DNA of 64,000 nt from Amycolatopsis sp. MtRt-6 (GTDB lineage Bacteria > Actinomycetota > Actinomycetes > Mycobacteriales > Pseudonocardiaceae): NCBI RefSeq assembly GCF_017308975.1, contig NZ_JADWPD010000027.1:1-64000 (forward strand). Direction: 5' to 3'. A program made the translations under genes and the position numbers. This document shows positions 25,787 through 35,177 of this stretch, in pieces. A model generated the notes under the pieces. It searched no databases and was not told where the DNA came from. It worked only from the letters and a program-made list of their open reading frames with translations. Each line of letters opens with the position of its first letter. Positions within the stretch are counted from its first letter, which is position 1.

Positions 25787-28732
25787 TTAGCTTGCAGATC
25801 CCACAGCAGGATGCTTCCAAATATTCCATAACCCCTTCAGCCAACTATCAACATCGACAATCCTCTTAATTTCACGATCCTTCGCATATCGGAAGAATCG
25901 GAGCATTTCTCCGATATCAAGTATTTCTTCCCGGGAGGCGTTAGCGTCGATCTCCCAAAGCTCGTGGACAGCCATAGCCAAAAGACTCCAGCCAGCGAAT
26001 GTTGGATCATCATGCGCAACAGCAATGCCGCATGCCTTCTCGATGGCTTGACGAGAGATTTGGTGAGCTTCGCCGCCAATTGGCAGATCGTTGTCGACAA
26101 AATTTGCCGATGGAATCTGACGCAGCAGCTTGATCGCAGCCGAAGCAGGAAGGCTTGCTCGAAATGGAGCCGACATGCAGTCAACGATCCACTCAACCGT
26201 TGAGCGTGGCCCAAAACTCATGATTGGACTGTGGCAGCCTTCGAAAAGTTCGACAAACGACCTTGAGTGCCTTGCATCAAGAGCTCCCCCGGCATGCAAG
26301 CGAATACTCTTAATTAAAACTGACCTAGGGGACATAGGTAGGTTGATATAGTGATCACTTACCATCTTTGTCCGGGCACCACTAAGACGATCGAAATCTA
26401 CGTGATGAATAAGAGGCTGGCCAGCCATGTAGCCGAAGTGCGTCGCGATCCAAGCTCTAGCCTGCGCAGCGCGACCAGGCACTTTGGCCAGACTATCTAT
26501 CGCAGCGGAAAGCGTCTCGATCAGCTTTTCGTATGCCGCATCCACATACTGATAGTCAGAATTAAGCAACGCAGATAGGCCGTTACTTCTCCCTAATGCG
26601 AAATGGTCAATACTTATATCCATCAAGCGGCGCAGCACATCAGAGGCCATGGGCATAGTCTCCGAGGCACGTAGCAAAAACTCAACTAAGGAGACGTCCT
26701 CGTCATTCAACGATGGAACGGGGCGGAAAGTAGATCCCTGTCGAGCCTGGACGATCGACTCTGCACGCACAAGGATCTGTTCCATTATTCGCGCGGCACC
26801 AGCCTTTTTGCTTCGCAAGCGTAGCGAGATACAAACTTGAGCGAGTATCTCCCAGCGACCAGCTGATATTTGAGGCGCAATAAGTTGGACAATCTCCTCC
26901 GGCGTATCCATCGTCCGGTCCACATAAAGCGCAGCGAAATACTCCATAAAGCTGGCGTGCGTAAAACTAAAGGTTTCTTCTTGCCTTGGCCCGTCGTCGA
27001 CGTTAGCGAAGATCCAAGCTCTACCACGGCACAGTTCAAGCAACTGTCGCGTGACAGCTAGAGCACCTCTTCGGTCTGGAACACCTTCAGCCAGCAACGG
27101 ATCAACGACGAGTTCAAAGACCTCTTTCTCGGTCACGCCGTCTTGGTAGTGCCGATCGGTCAATACCGCGTATGCAACATAGCTGAGCGCGACTTCCACA
27201 AGATCCAGATTGTTCGGTCGTCCACCGAATCGACGCTTGCCATCCCAGCGATAGAGGAACAAGTCGACACATTGCCGGAAGATCTCCGCTCGCCTGTGGG
27301 GAATACTCCCATGTTCCTGATACAAAATGCATATAAAGGCGAGCATCAGCGGGTTCGTACGGAGATCTGCGATAGGCCTGCTTAGCTCCAGGAACTTTCG
27401 CACAACGCCGGCTATTGGCATATCGTCTGACTCGTGGGTCAGACTAAACCAGCGTTGCGCGTATTCGCCTACCTGATCTTGACTAAAGCTGCTAATGACA
27501 AACTCGTCGAAAAGTTCCGGATTTAATCGCGCCACCGAATAGCCTACACGCCTAGACGTAACGACGATCCGCACGAAAGGATATAAAGCGGCTATCGCAT
27601 CAATAGTTTGCGCGGCCGCCTCCCTGGCCGCCGAATCGATCAGTTCGTCAAGGCCATCGAATACCAGGAAGGCTTTTCCTTCCGTCAAAATTCTACGCAC
27701 TGCACCAGTGGGCGCGCCAGCTTGATAGCGGTTGCGGAGAATTTCTTCGATGACTGACTCGACAGAGAATCCGTCAAGTCCTACTTGAATATTTCTCAAA
27801 CGAACTATGAACGGTACCATGCCAAAGCCAAATGACTGTCGAGCCAACAAGGTCGAAGTTGTCGATTTTCCCGCACCAGGGTCACCCAGGACGACTGCCT
27901 TGTTGATGAATTTGAAGAATCCTTCAAATTCAACTCGGCTTCCCGATGTCAAGTTATGCGCACTAGGACTCCACGGTTGAAACTCGCCTCGCACGAAAAG
28001 TTGTTCGTGTGGCACGAGTCGTCGCTCAACCTGCGGAAGCTGGATAGTCGAGTGACGAGATTCAAAGACTTTACGGTAGGCACGCTTCCAGTTAGCGAAG
28101 TCCACAATCCCCGGTTCGACGCTTCTTGAAATTACTTCCAAATATTGGTCGATCCCTTCGAGTTGGCTTCGGATCAATGTCCTAAAGGCCCAGTCAAGCG
28201 CGCGTTCTGGCGTACGCAAAGAGCGAACCAATGCTTCCGCCCATGCTTTACCACGCTCGGCTAAGAGTTCAAATAGGTCGGAGGTATACGCCTCTAACTG
28301 ATCGAAACGAACCTCCTGAAACTTCATCGATTGATGTTGATCAGTCTTATATCGGGCAGCTACTTGACTTCGAATCAGAAATGCAAGCGACTTCTTTATC
28401 TTTGCACCAGTTTCTGGCGCAATGGCTACATCTTCCTCGCCACCCGTCTTCCGCCGACTGTTAGCCTCAAGCTGTAGAGCGATAATTCTCTTGAAAATTT
28501 CAATACCATTTGGCGAATCCAGTACGGCTTTTATGTCACGCTGCGTGATCCCAGCCGGTATCTGCGCTAGAATACTGAGCGTCGTCGGATTCAAACTAAG
28601 GCGACCAAGAGCCATGTAAATATCCGTGCGCCCATACCCTCTTCGTGCCAATGCATGTCTCACTCCGTGCAAGACAGGCTTTGCTGCTTGGCCCAGGAGC
28701 CGGCCGACGAGTGCTTCTTCGAAGCCAGGCAT
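25787..28732 (-). CDS. NACHT-domain STAND NTPase, probable antiphage protein
   Basis: A 981-residue protein. The first 230 residues are helical and of unknown type. The NACHT domain has Walker A GDPGAGKST (283-291) and Walker B FLVFDGLDEL (355-364), followed by the NACHT helical region with FSFTHASFMEYFAALYV near residue 620. The last 300 residues are helical without obvious repeats. NACHT NTPases of this size act as phage sensors in several bacterial systems. The gene is markedly AT-richer than its chromosomal neighbours, in line with transfer. It stands alone and reads toward the element's left border. Confidence 0.8.
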   Translation of the reverse strand: MPGFEEALVGRLLGQAAKPVLHGVRHALARRGYGRTDIYMALGRLSLNPTTLSILAQIPAGITQRDIKAVLDSPNGIEIFKRIIALQLEANSRRKTGGEEDVAIAPETGAKIKKSLAFLIRSQVAARYKTDQHQSMKFQEVRFDQLEAYTSDLFELLAERGKAWAEALVRSLRTPERALDWAFRTLIRSQLEGIDQYLEVISRSVEPGIVDFANWKRAYRKVFESRHSTIQLPQVERRLVPHEQLFVRGEFQPWSPSAHNLTSGSRVEFEGFFKFINKAVVLGDPGAGKSTTSTLLARQSFGFGMVPFIVRLRNIQVGLDGFSVESVIEEILRNRYQAGAPTGAVRRILTEGKAFLVFDGLDELIDSAAREAAAQTIDAIAALYPFVRIVVTSRRVGYSVARLNPELFDEFVISSFSQDQVGEYAQRWFSLTHESDDMPIAGVVRKFLELSRPIADLRTNPLMLAFICILYQEHGSIPHRRAEIFRQCVDLFLYRWDGKRRFGGRPNNLDLVEVALSYVAYAVLTDRHYQDGVTEKEVFELVVDPLLAEGVPDRRGALAVTRQLLELCRGRAWIFANVDDGPRQEETFSFTHASFMEYFAALYVDRTMDTPEEIVQLIAPQISAGRWEILAQVCISLRLRSKKAGAARIMEQILVRAESIVQARQGSTFRPVPSLNDEDVSLVEFLLRASETMPMASDVLRRLMDISIDHFALGRSNGLSALLNSDYQYVDAAYEKLIETLSAAIDSLAKVPGRAAQARAWIATHFGYMAGQPLIHHVDFDRLSGARTKMVSDHYINLPMSPRSVLIKSIRLHAGGALDARHSRSFVELFEGCHSPIMSFGPRSTVEWIVDCMSAPFRASLPASAAIKLLRQIPSANFVDNDLPIGGEAHQISRQAIEKACGIAVAHDDPTFAGWSLLAMAVHELWEIDANASREEILDIGEMLRFFRYAKDREIKRIVDVDSWLKGLWNIWKHPAVGSAS

Positions 28733-29725
28733 ACGAGCACCTCATCTATCCGGCGAGCCGCCAGCCCGCGAAGTCTGCAGTATGGGGGCAATGCATCCCA
28801 CACCCGGTCGCGGCACCACACCGACTGCCGTCATCCTCCACCCACGCACTCGCTGCGAGGTACAAGGGCGACGCGCGTTGAAGAGAGCCATGCATACATG
28901 ATCGGAGTTATCCACGCAGCTGTTACGCCTCGTCAGCCCGCAGCGAGGCCGGAGGAAGTTAGACTGATCCTTTCATTCTGGCCCGGATGTGTTGGTGGGC
29001 AGGCCTGTCGCTGATCAGAGATAGATGATCATCGGTATGTCTCGGTACTCGCAAGGCGAAGCCACTCGTATCACGACCTTCGCCCAAGATCGTTCCGCAA
29101 GACCAGAACCTTCACATGCTGTTCAATCGTGGCTGCCGCTACCGCTGTCACACCAGACCTTCACCGTCGCGTCCGGCCTAATCCGCACTCGTCGCAAGCA
29201 CCTCGGTTCGGTTCGGCACGTTAGCCTCGCGGCAAGACCGACCAGGACGACCATAGTCGTGACCGCGGTCAGCCGACGCAACAGCTTGCTCCGGGTGGGT
29301 TCGATGGCCACAGTCTATCCGACGGGGTCAGCCGGCTCGCGCAATTCGCCGAGTCCATCGGCGACGTCGGGGCCTCGCTCGCGGCTACCGGAGGTCAGGT
29401 CACCTGTCGATCCTGCGTGGTACCCCGCAGGAGAAGCCAAGGTCTGCAGCCCACCATGCAGACTTACCACGGCAGACGAGACTGTCAGCAACCAGCTGCT
29501 GTTACTCTGCCCCGGCTGCGATGCGCGACCCTATGGGTTAATTGAGCATCCGAGACGATCTTACCCACCATCTACAACGTTGTGGCTCAACTGATCGGCC
29601 AAGTTTTAGCTGGTCAAAGCCACATCCGTGCGACCCTGTGCCAACCAAACGAGTCACCGATCTCCTCACCGCGTCGACACTGCACTGGCCGCGTTGCCCC
29701 ATGCACCGCTATTCGACCACCCCAA
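28733..29725. other. Long intergenic segment without a convincing gene
   Basis: About 990 bp between the NACHT and Shedu-type genes. Open frames here have neither ribosome sites nor recognisable families. One weak candidate is a 62-codon minus-strand frame (29123-29311) starting MAIEPTRSKLL with a single hydrophobic segment. The sequence at 29533-29575 imperfectly repeats 25491-25533. It could hold a promoter, a noncoding RNA or relics of an older insertion junction. Confidence 0.4.
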
Positions 29726-30847
29726 CTAAGTTGATTGCGCGGAGGCAGTAGAAGCAGACGCCGAGCGCGCCTGTTGCGCGTCGCGTTCGAAGGCGAGCGA
29801 GCGTTCAGCGTTTTCGACGAGCTGGTCATACGTGATGACCTCTACTCGGTTGATACCAGCGTTGTACTGACGCAGTGTCCGTGCAACAACGTTAGCCGGA
29901 GCTTCTGACGGGCTGTCGTGACCACTGTGACCGATGACGACGGTCGCGAACACCCGACTCATGTCGTACTCTTGGCCAAGTTCATTTCGAAGAACACCCG
30001 AAACAGTGATTCCCTGCTCGTCAAGCGCCCGGAGATAGTTCATAGCCTGAGCTGTAGCTTCATGCACATCAGGGCCCGCGATCCAATGATTGCGATGATG
30101 CACAACCAGTCTACTAATACTGGGACGTTTGAGTTCGACGATATGCAGAGTTCCGTCCGCACGGAGCAACGGGATATCCGTCTGGTCAAGCATTGTAAGG
30201 GCTCTCCGCTGGGCAACGCCCACATAATTACCCCCAAAGATCCAGTAGGCGTCGCCTATTAATTTCTGGATTGCCAACTCTGTACAATTTGCGTCGTCAG
30301 TAAGCCTGCGAAGGCTTGCTACCATCTTGCGACGACGCTCAAGTACTGCTGCACCCGCCGCAGAAATCCCTGCATCGCTATCCGCGAGAAGTTTGACAAT
30401 CTCGCCAATATATGCATGTCGCGCGAGCGCTTCGGCGATTGCATTCGGAGAAACCTTGCCTTTCGCAAGCAGATCGAGCAGTGCCGCCCCAGGTGAATCA
30501 GCATCAACAAGTTGATATCGACCAGTACGCGATGTGTCGTTGCATAGGAAAGCTAGCAAACGGTCAATCTCGTCGTTCTCACAGTGCCAGGAGTTCTTTG
30601 TATTAGCGCCGGCCTCCTGGGTTGCGTCTCCGCTAACGCGGACGTCGAAACTAGTAAACCTCAGCTCCCGCTTACGAATCTCTCCCGAATCACGGCTACC
30701 ATAGTGGGTCAACTCGACCGTCTTCTTGACATCGCGGCCATCTTTGAGTATGGCTCCACGATGCTGCAGCCGTGCTCCACGTCTGCCATTGACCCAAATC
30801 CTTAACTCGCCTTCAGGGCTCCCCTGGGCATCACCGGGCTCACTCAC
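29726..30847 (-). CDS. Shedu-type nuclease (DUF4263, SduA-like)
   Basis: A 373-residue protein. Residues 185-290 match the DUF4263 nuclease core of the Shedu antiphage system: DAYWIFGGNYVG, then D231-G-T-LHIVELKRP with the PD-(D/E)xK residues D231, E238 and K240, and the following helix HEATAQAMNYLRALDEQ. The N-terminal 180 residues are a variable domain, which in this family usually carries sensing. The GTG start has GGAGG seven bases upstream. Shedu is a single-gene system. It is divergent from the reverse transcriptase gene across 320 bp. Confidence 0.85.
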   Translation of the reverse strand: MSEPGDAQGSPEGELRIWVNGRRGARLQHRGAILKDGRDVKKTVELTHYGSRDSGEIRKRELRFTSFDVRVSGDATQEAGANTKNSWHCENDEIDRLLAFLCNDTSRTGRYQLVDADSPGAALLDLLAKGKVSPNAIAEALARHAYIGEIVKLLADSDAGISAAGAAVLERRRKMVASLRRLTDDANCTELAIQKLIGDAYWIFGGNYVGVAQRRALTMLDQTDIPLLRADGTLHIVELKRPSISRLVVHHRNHWIAGPDVHEATAQAMNYLRALDEQGITVSGVLRNELGQEYDMSRVFATVVIGHSGHDSPSEAPANVVARTLRQYNAGINRVEVITYDQLVENAERSLAFERDAQQARSASASTASAQST

Positions 30848-31169
30848 ATGTCCTCCCTCGACGAGGTTGTACTATTGATCGCTTACTGCCCAGCTGGAGT
30901 TACAACTCCACACCGACGCGCAACCCGCGACGCTCCGAACGTCGCAAACTCACCCAACATCGATGGCCTCGGGCGGCAACTCATCGAGCTTCGACGCCAG
31001 AAAGTCACCTAACAACCTGCATGCGGGGACATAAGTAACATCTACAAGTTCACCCGTTCGGCCTAGACTGAGAAGTAACCGATCAACTCATTGGACCGAT
31101 CTTCGCAAGAGCGCTCAACTACAACGAGCCGGACGACGCCAGTCACAAACACCGAGCAGGAGACCAACC
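30848..31169. promoter_or_regulatory. Divergent promoter region between Shedu and reverse-transcriptase genes
   Basis: No gene is seen. It holds a 16-bp palindrome (TGGAGTTACAACTCCA, 30895-30910) and a 6-bp hairpin with a 7-base loop (GCGACG/CGTCGC, 30927-30945). The palindrome is a plausible operator acting on both defence units. The region is also the natural place for a noncoding RNA partner of the reverse transcriptase, though none is recognisable. Confidence 0.5.
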
Positions 31170-32687
31170 TTGTTGCCGATTTCAGACACAATCCTCGGTA
31201 AGCTCGACCTGAAAACCGCAACGCAACAAGAGTCGGTAGCGACGAGAAACCTCTTGCCGCCGGAGCCATGGCAGCCGATCGGCGTACAGAAGGCAGACGA
31301 TATTGCTCGATGGGTGGAGTCGAGGCTGCGAGCTGGAATGAGAAACAGCCCAGCAATGATCGTAAATGCAAAGAAGCCAAGCCAGGGAATCAGACCAGTA
31401 CCTGTGGTTGGAATAGGTGAGCGAGTTGCGATTCGCGCGTTGACAAACTTGGCGTTAGCAGAAATATCTCCCCCAGCCAGGTCAATGGAAGACTATAAGC
31501 GCTTCGTCCTTGGCCCTATCGATGACACCTTCACAGGGAATGCAGCAACACCCGCAGGAATTCGTCGTGCTCGATGGAAGTACGTAGTCGAGACCGACAT
31601 CACTGCATTCTATCAGTATGTTGACCATGAGATCCTTCGCCAAGAAATAGAGCTCCAGACCGGCATGGTTCACGAGGCAAGGGCGTTGATTGAGGCGCTT
31701 GGCGAAATTCAGAACGCCGCCTTCGGATTACCTCAGCTTATTGATTCTTCAGATCGTTTATCAGAGATCTATATAGCAATCATGGAGCGAGACCTCGTAC
31801 GCCAAGGCCTGCAAGTCTGGCGCTACAACGACGACTTCAGAATTGGTGCCGCTAGTTACGCCGCGGCTCAAAACTCACTGGAGCGAGTCGCCGCAAGTGC
31901 TCGCACTCTAGGTCTAACTATTGGCGAGAACAAAACTTTTATCTACCGTACAATGACATATTTTATGCGCTATGCCACCACCACTGCCGACGATGAAGAC
32001 GCTCACATCGACCCCGCAGAATTCGATCCCAATGCAGACTATGAAGACCTCAATGACGAGGAGAGGCTCGAGAAAGCTCGCGACGAACTTTCACGACTGG
32101 ACCTAGAAGCAGGACAGCCAGGAAGGATGAATCTCGCGAAGCTTACAGTCGACGATTTGCGAACCCTTCGCAAATCGCTCGGCACGCTGGCTAAATATGG
32201 TGACGAGTCCGCATTAGGCCGAGTGACAGGACTTTTCCTTTATGGACCGTCCCTAACACCGAGGCTTATCGAATATCTGATTGCCGTTTCCGACGCGAAC
32301 GTCGACGAGGTCATGGACATTTGGAAAGGTTTGACCGATGACCACGGGAGAACCCTGAGCGACTGGCAAAAAATCTGGTTGACGTACCTGTTGCGAGAAA
32401 TTCAGATTCCCGCAAACGATATCAGCCTATGCAATGCTTGGCTGTCAGCACAGCTTAAAATGGCAGAAAACGACCTATTTCACGCCGAGCTGTCGCTTGC
32501 GCTGGCAGAGCAAGGCGCAATTGAGTTCTCCGACCTAGATATTGCGTTGCGCGTCAGGGCCGAAGCCGTTGCGCCCTGGTACCTGCTCGCAATGAGAGAG
32601 TTGATATCGAGCGGCAATGCAGAGCAGAACCGAATCCAAGCCGTAAAAAGCACTTCACCGTTCTACAAGTTAATCCTGGAGAGCTAA
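31170..32687 (+). CDS. Defence-type reverse transcriptase
   Basis: A 505-residue protein with a reverse-transcriptase palm. Motif A is VVETDITAFYQYVDH with D143, motif B is GLPQLIDSSDRLSEIYI (186-202), and motif C is RYNDDFRI with D221-D222, so all three catalytic aspartates are present. The motif style (GLPQ..SS, RYxDDF) is that of the abortive-infection/DRT unknown-group enzymes, not of group II introns or retrons with an adjacent msr. About 270 helical residues follow the palm. The TTG start has AGGAG upstream. It forms a two-gene unit with the HEPN-like gene four bases downstream. The specific DRT class cannot be told by eye. Confidence 0.85.
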   Translation: MLPISDTILGKLDLKTATQQESVATRNLLPPEPWQPIGVQKADDIARWVESRLRAGMRNSPAMIVNAKKPSQGIRPVPVVGIGERVAIRALTNLALAEISPPARSMEDYKRFVLGPIDDTFTGNAATPAGIRRARWKYVVETDITAFYQYVDHEILRQEIELQTGMVHEARALIEALGEIQNAAFGLPQLIDSSDRLSEIYIAIMERDLVRQGLQVWRYNDDFRIGAASYAAAQNSLERVAASARTLGLTIGENKTFIYRTMTYFMRYATTTADDEDAHIDPAEFDPNADYEDLNDEERLEKARDELSRLDLEAGQPGRMNLAKLTVDDLRTLRKSLGTLAKYGDESALGRVTGLFLYGPSLTPRLIEYLIAVSDANVDEVMDIWKGLTDDHGRTLSDWQKIWLTYLLREIQIPANDISLCNAWLSAQLKMAENDLFHAELSLALAEQGAIEFSDLDIALRVRAEAVAPWYLLAMRELISSGNAEQNRIQAVKSTSPFYKLILES

Positions 32688-32691
32688 TCAA

Positions 32692-33273
32692 ATGCAGATA
32701 TCTCCCAGGTTTCAGGTTACCGAAGACGCACTCCGACTTCTTGGCAAGGTCTACGCAGAAAGCGTATCTCGGGCCGCAACTAACACACCTCGCATCCGAC
32801 CGCCGGGCGACTATATCGCTGGACGCCAGACTGAAGAACACTCCTCATTCTTGAGGTACGTTAGCATCACCGAGTCTTACATCGACGCGCTGTCAATGCA
32901 CCGGTTCAATACTATAGTTGACACCTCCTCCGAGGTCCTCGCACGCCTAGTTGCAGAAATTGAAGTATCTTCGACCAGCTCATGGTCATCCAGGAGGTCG
33001 ACCTTCAAGACGCACCATGGAATAGACTTGAACAAATGTACAGGATGGAAAGAATTTGAGGCAGCCATCCAGGTCCGCAACTGCTTGGCACACGGTCTCG
33101 GCAGACTGACAGCGAGGCAGCGCGGGAACGCAAACATAGGTCCTATGCTGTCTCGAATCGATGTGATGATTGGCGCGAATTACCTATATCTTGGCGCGAG
33201 TACCTTGTCAAAGGTGTTTTCAGCTTGCAGGGCTTTTATTCTCAGCGTCGACTCGTCAGTTGGCATTCCGTAG
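32692..33273 (+). CDS. HEPN-like protein paired with the reverse transcriptase
   Basis: A 193-residue, mainly helical protein with the motif R129-N-C-L-A-H134, the Rx4-6H signature of HEPN ribonucleases, in the context FEAAIQVRNCLAHGLG. The ATG lies four bases after the RT stop, with GGAGAG inside the RT gene end, so the two are co-translated. HEPN RNases are common toxins or effectors in antiphage and toxin-antitoxin systems. A role as effector released or controlled by the RT is inferred. Confidence 0.7.
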   Translation: MQISPRFQVTEDALRLLGKVYAESVSRAATNTPRIRPPGDYIAGRQTEEHSSFLRYVSITESYIDALSMHRFNTIVDTSSEVLARLVAEIEVSSTSSWSSRRSTFKTHHGIDLNKCTGWKEFEAAIQVRNCLAHGLGRLTARQRGNANIGPMLSRIDVMIGANYLYLGASTLSKVFSACRAFILSVDSSVGIP

Positions 33274-34012
33274 CGAAGGCTCAAGTCTTCGGTACGCGCG
33301 ATTCGGCGTCCGTCGTGCGCTCTCTGTCGGAAGACTGCCTCGTGACAGAATTTTTGCCCGTCGCCGGTTCCGCAGAAGTCGGTGACGGACGCCTGACCTC
33401 CACAAAAAGGGTGGTTGCGACGTCGAGCACATGACGGACGTTGACAAGGTCGGTTACAGCGGCCAGTTCGGCGATCGCAGAGTGAGGATCATCGCAGGCG
33501 TCACGACGCGGCGCGCGTTGGCGATGGCCTGTCCAGGCGCTGGTCGAGCAAGGACAACAGGTCGGTAGCGGAAGGATGGGCAGCAGCCGCCCTCGCGGCG
33601 GGCGCGCCGACCGCGATATGTCGCCGGGCCCCCACCGCTGGGCCGAGGATGCCTCTTGCCGAAGCCACCGCGGACCGGTTCGGCCACGCCGACCTCTTCA
33701 GCCTTTCGAGACTAGTTTCGTGACGATGACACGGGGAGTTGAGCTATTGGCCACGAACAGTGTCACGTATCTGGCCGTCCCATCCGTCCTGCGGGCGGTC
33801 TCGCTGTCACACTAGCGTGACAGCTATAAAGGTGTGTCGACCTGCGGAGATGTTACTCGTTACCGCTGTGACGCGTTCGCCTTGAACCCGTCACAGCGGT
33901 TGCATATGGGCTCTGCGGCGCTGGATTTGAGTCCGAGACAGAGTACCTGTCACGTCGGGCGGCGAAAATTTCGCTGGCGTCGACCATCTCGCCGCGGTAC
34001 GCGGTCAGTGGC
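33274..34012. other. Noncoding locus rich in GTCAC/GTGAC palindromes
   Basis: About 740 bp without a supportable gene. It has a near-perfect 22-bp palindrome GCTGTCAC-N6-GTGACAGC (33803-33824) and a 12-bp perfect inverted repeat ACCGCTGTGACG / CGTCACAGCGGT (33862-33873 and 33889-33900) with an inner GTTC/GAAC stem. Further GTCAC or GTGAC copies lie nearby. Possible roles are a transfer (clt/oriT) site for TraB, a replication origin, or operators of the flanking regulators. Confidence 0.5.
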
Positions 34013-34270
34013 TCAAGGACGACCGATCCGACCCTGCCGAGGTGGGATTCCCTGCTCACGTCGATAGATGGTGTCGCAGCGTTCGCACTGCCGAGGGATC
34101 TGGTGTCGCCGACGCTCGTCGGACAGCTCGAACAACGCGGCGCCGGAGGCGCCACAGATCATCGTGATGATCTGTCCAGGCGCCGGGATCTCCGTCAGAC
34201 GGGTCCGATGCCACTCGCCGTCGATTACCGGCTGGATGATGAGCGGGTCGATGTAGATTGCCGCGGTCAC
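34013..34270 (-). CDS. Small zinc-finger-like protein
   Basis: An 85-residue protein with a C-terminal CERCDTIYRREQGIPPR segment that, with an upstream Cys at the TMICGA position, could bind zinc. Similar short proteins accompany XRE/DUF5753 regulators in Pseudonocardiaceae. The GTG start overlaps the stop of the preceding XRE gene as GTGA, so it is the last gene of that unit. Function is unknown. Confidence 0.6.
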   Translation of the reverse strand: MTAAIYIDPLIIQPVIDGEWHRTRLTEIPAPGQIITMICGASGAALFELSDERRRHQIPRQCERCDTIYRREQGIPPRQGRIGRP

Positions 34271-35094
34271 CGCGTCGCTCGAATCAGCGCAGATGCGCTC
34301 AAGGCCGACGTGCTCGCCGGCTCATCGAACGCGCGGCGCAGGAGGCCCCTTGCCGTGTCGCGGTAGCAGCTCAGGATCTTGCGGTCGGTCAGGTAGGTGT
34401 TGCAGTGGTGGTGCCTGAGCACCACGGCGATCGGATCGGATCGATCCTCGAAGAGCGTAAAGGCGCCGATCGACTTCAGGGCAGTCTCCGTTGACGGCAC
34501 GAACCGGACAGTCACGTGCTTGAGCTGCACCACGGCGCGGAGGTGCTCGATTTGCTCGCTGTGCAGGTCGTCCATGCTGCGGAGTGCCTGGTCAGCGATC
34601 ACGAACGTGTAACGACGGTTTCCGTCGCTCAGTGCTTGCTGGCGGACTTGGCGGCTCAGCAGGTCCATGTCCCTGCGGTCGTCCTGGAACACGGCCTTGT
34701 CGAGCGCTCGTTCGGCATACGCCCGGGTCTGGAGAAGCTCGGGGATGCACGAGGGTGCCCACTCCACGACGCGGCTGGAGAGCTGTTCGTATGTCCACAG
34801 CAGGTGCCCTAGCTGCGGATCAGACTGGTCGATCAGGTTCGCTTCGCCAGCGCGCGGGGCGAGCGCCATCACCCGGTCGTACTCGGCACAATCGACCCGG
34901 AGATACCCGAGGATCCATGCCACGGCGGTCTCCGGCGCGACTCTAACGCCCAGCTCCCACGCCGAGAGCACGGCGGGGTGAACACCGATCTTCTCTGCCA
35001 GCCTGCGCAGGCCTATTCCGCGGCGCTTGCGGGCATCGCGCAGGCTGCTGCTGACGGCAACAGTCGCGGGCGGACGGATGATCGGCTTGGGCAT
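34267..35094 (-). CDS. XRE-family regulator with DUF5753 domain
   Basis: A 275-residue protein. An N-terminal helix-turn-helix (LRDARKRRGIGLRRLAEKIGVHPAVLSAWE) is followed by the DUF5753 effector region that includes ELLQTRAYAERALD and later IGAFTLFEDRSDPIAVVL. Such regulators are very common in streptomycetes and relatives, often beside DUF397 genes. The ATG with AAGGA upstream is chosen within a longer open frame. It is part of a leftward regulator group with the small protein downstream. Confidence 0.85.
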   Translation of the reverse strand: MPKPIIRPPATVAVSSSLRDARKRRGIGLRRLAEKIGVHPAVLSAWELGVRVAPETAVAWILGYLRVDCAEYDRVMALAPRAGEANLIDQSDPQLGHLLWTYEQLSSRVVEWAPSCIPELLQTRAYAERALDKAVFQDDRRDMDLLSRQVRQQALSDGNRRYTFVIADQALRSMDDLHSEQIEHLRAVVQLKHVTVRFVPSTETALKSIGAFTLFEDRSDPIAVVLRHHHCNTYLTDRKILSCYRDTARGLLRRAFDEPASTSALSASALIRATR

Positions 35095-35177
35095 CTTCGA
35101 GTCCTTGCTGAGGGCTGTTGGCGGCAGGCGCGCGCATGGGAGCTGCGGATTGAGGACGGGCGTTGGGTGGCCTGCTG

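Noticed and set aside
29123..29311. A 62-codon minus-strand membrane peptide
   Set aside because: It has one hydrophobic segment but no ribosome site, conserved pattern or operon context.
33454..33815. Short open frames in the palindrome-rich locus
   Set aside because: They lack ribosome sites and family patterns, and overlap one another on both strands.
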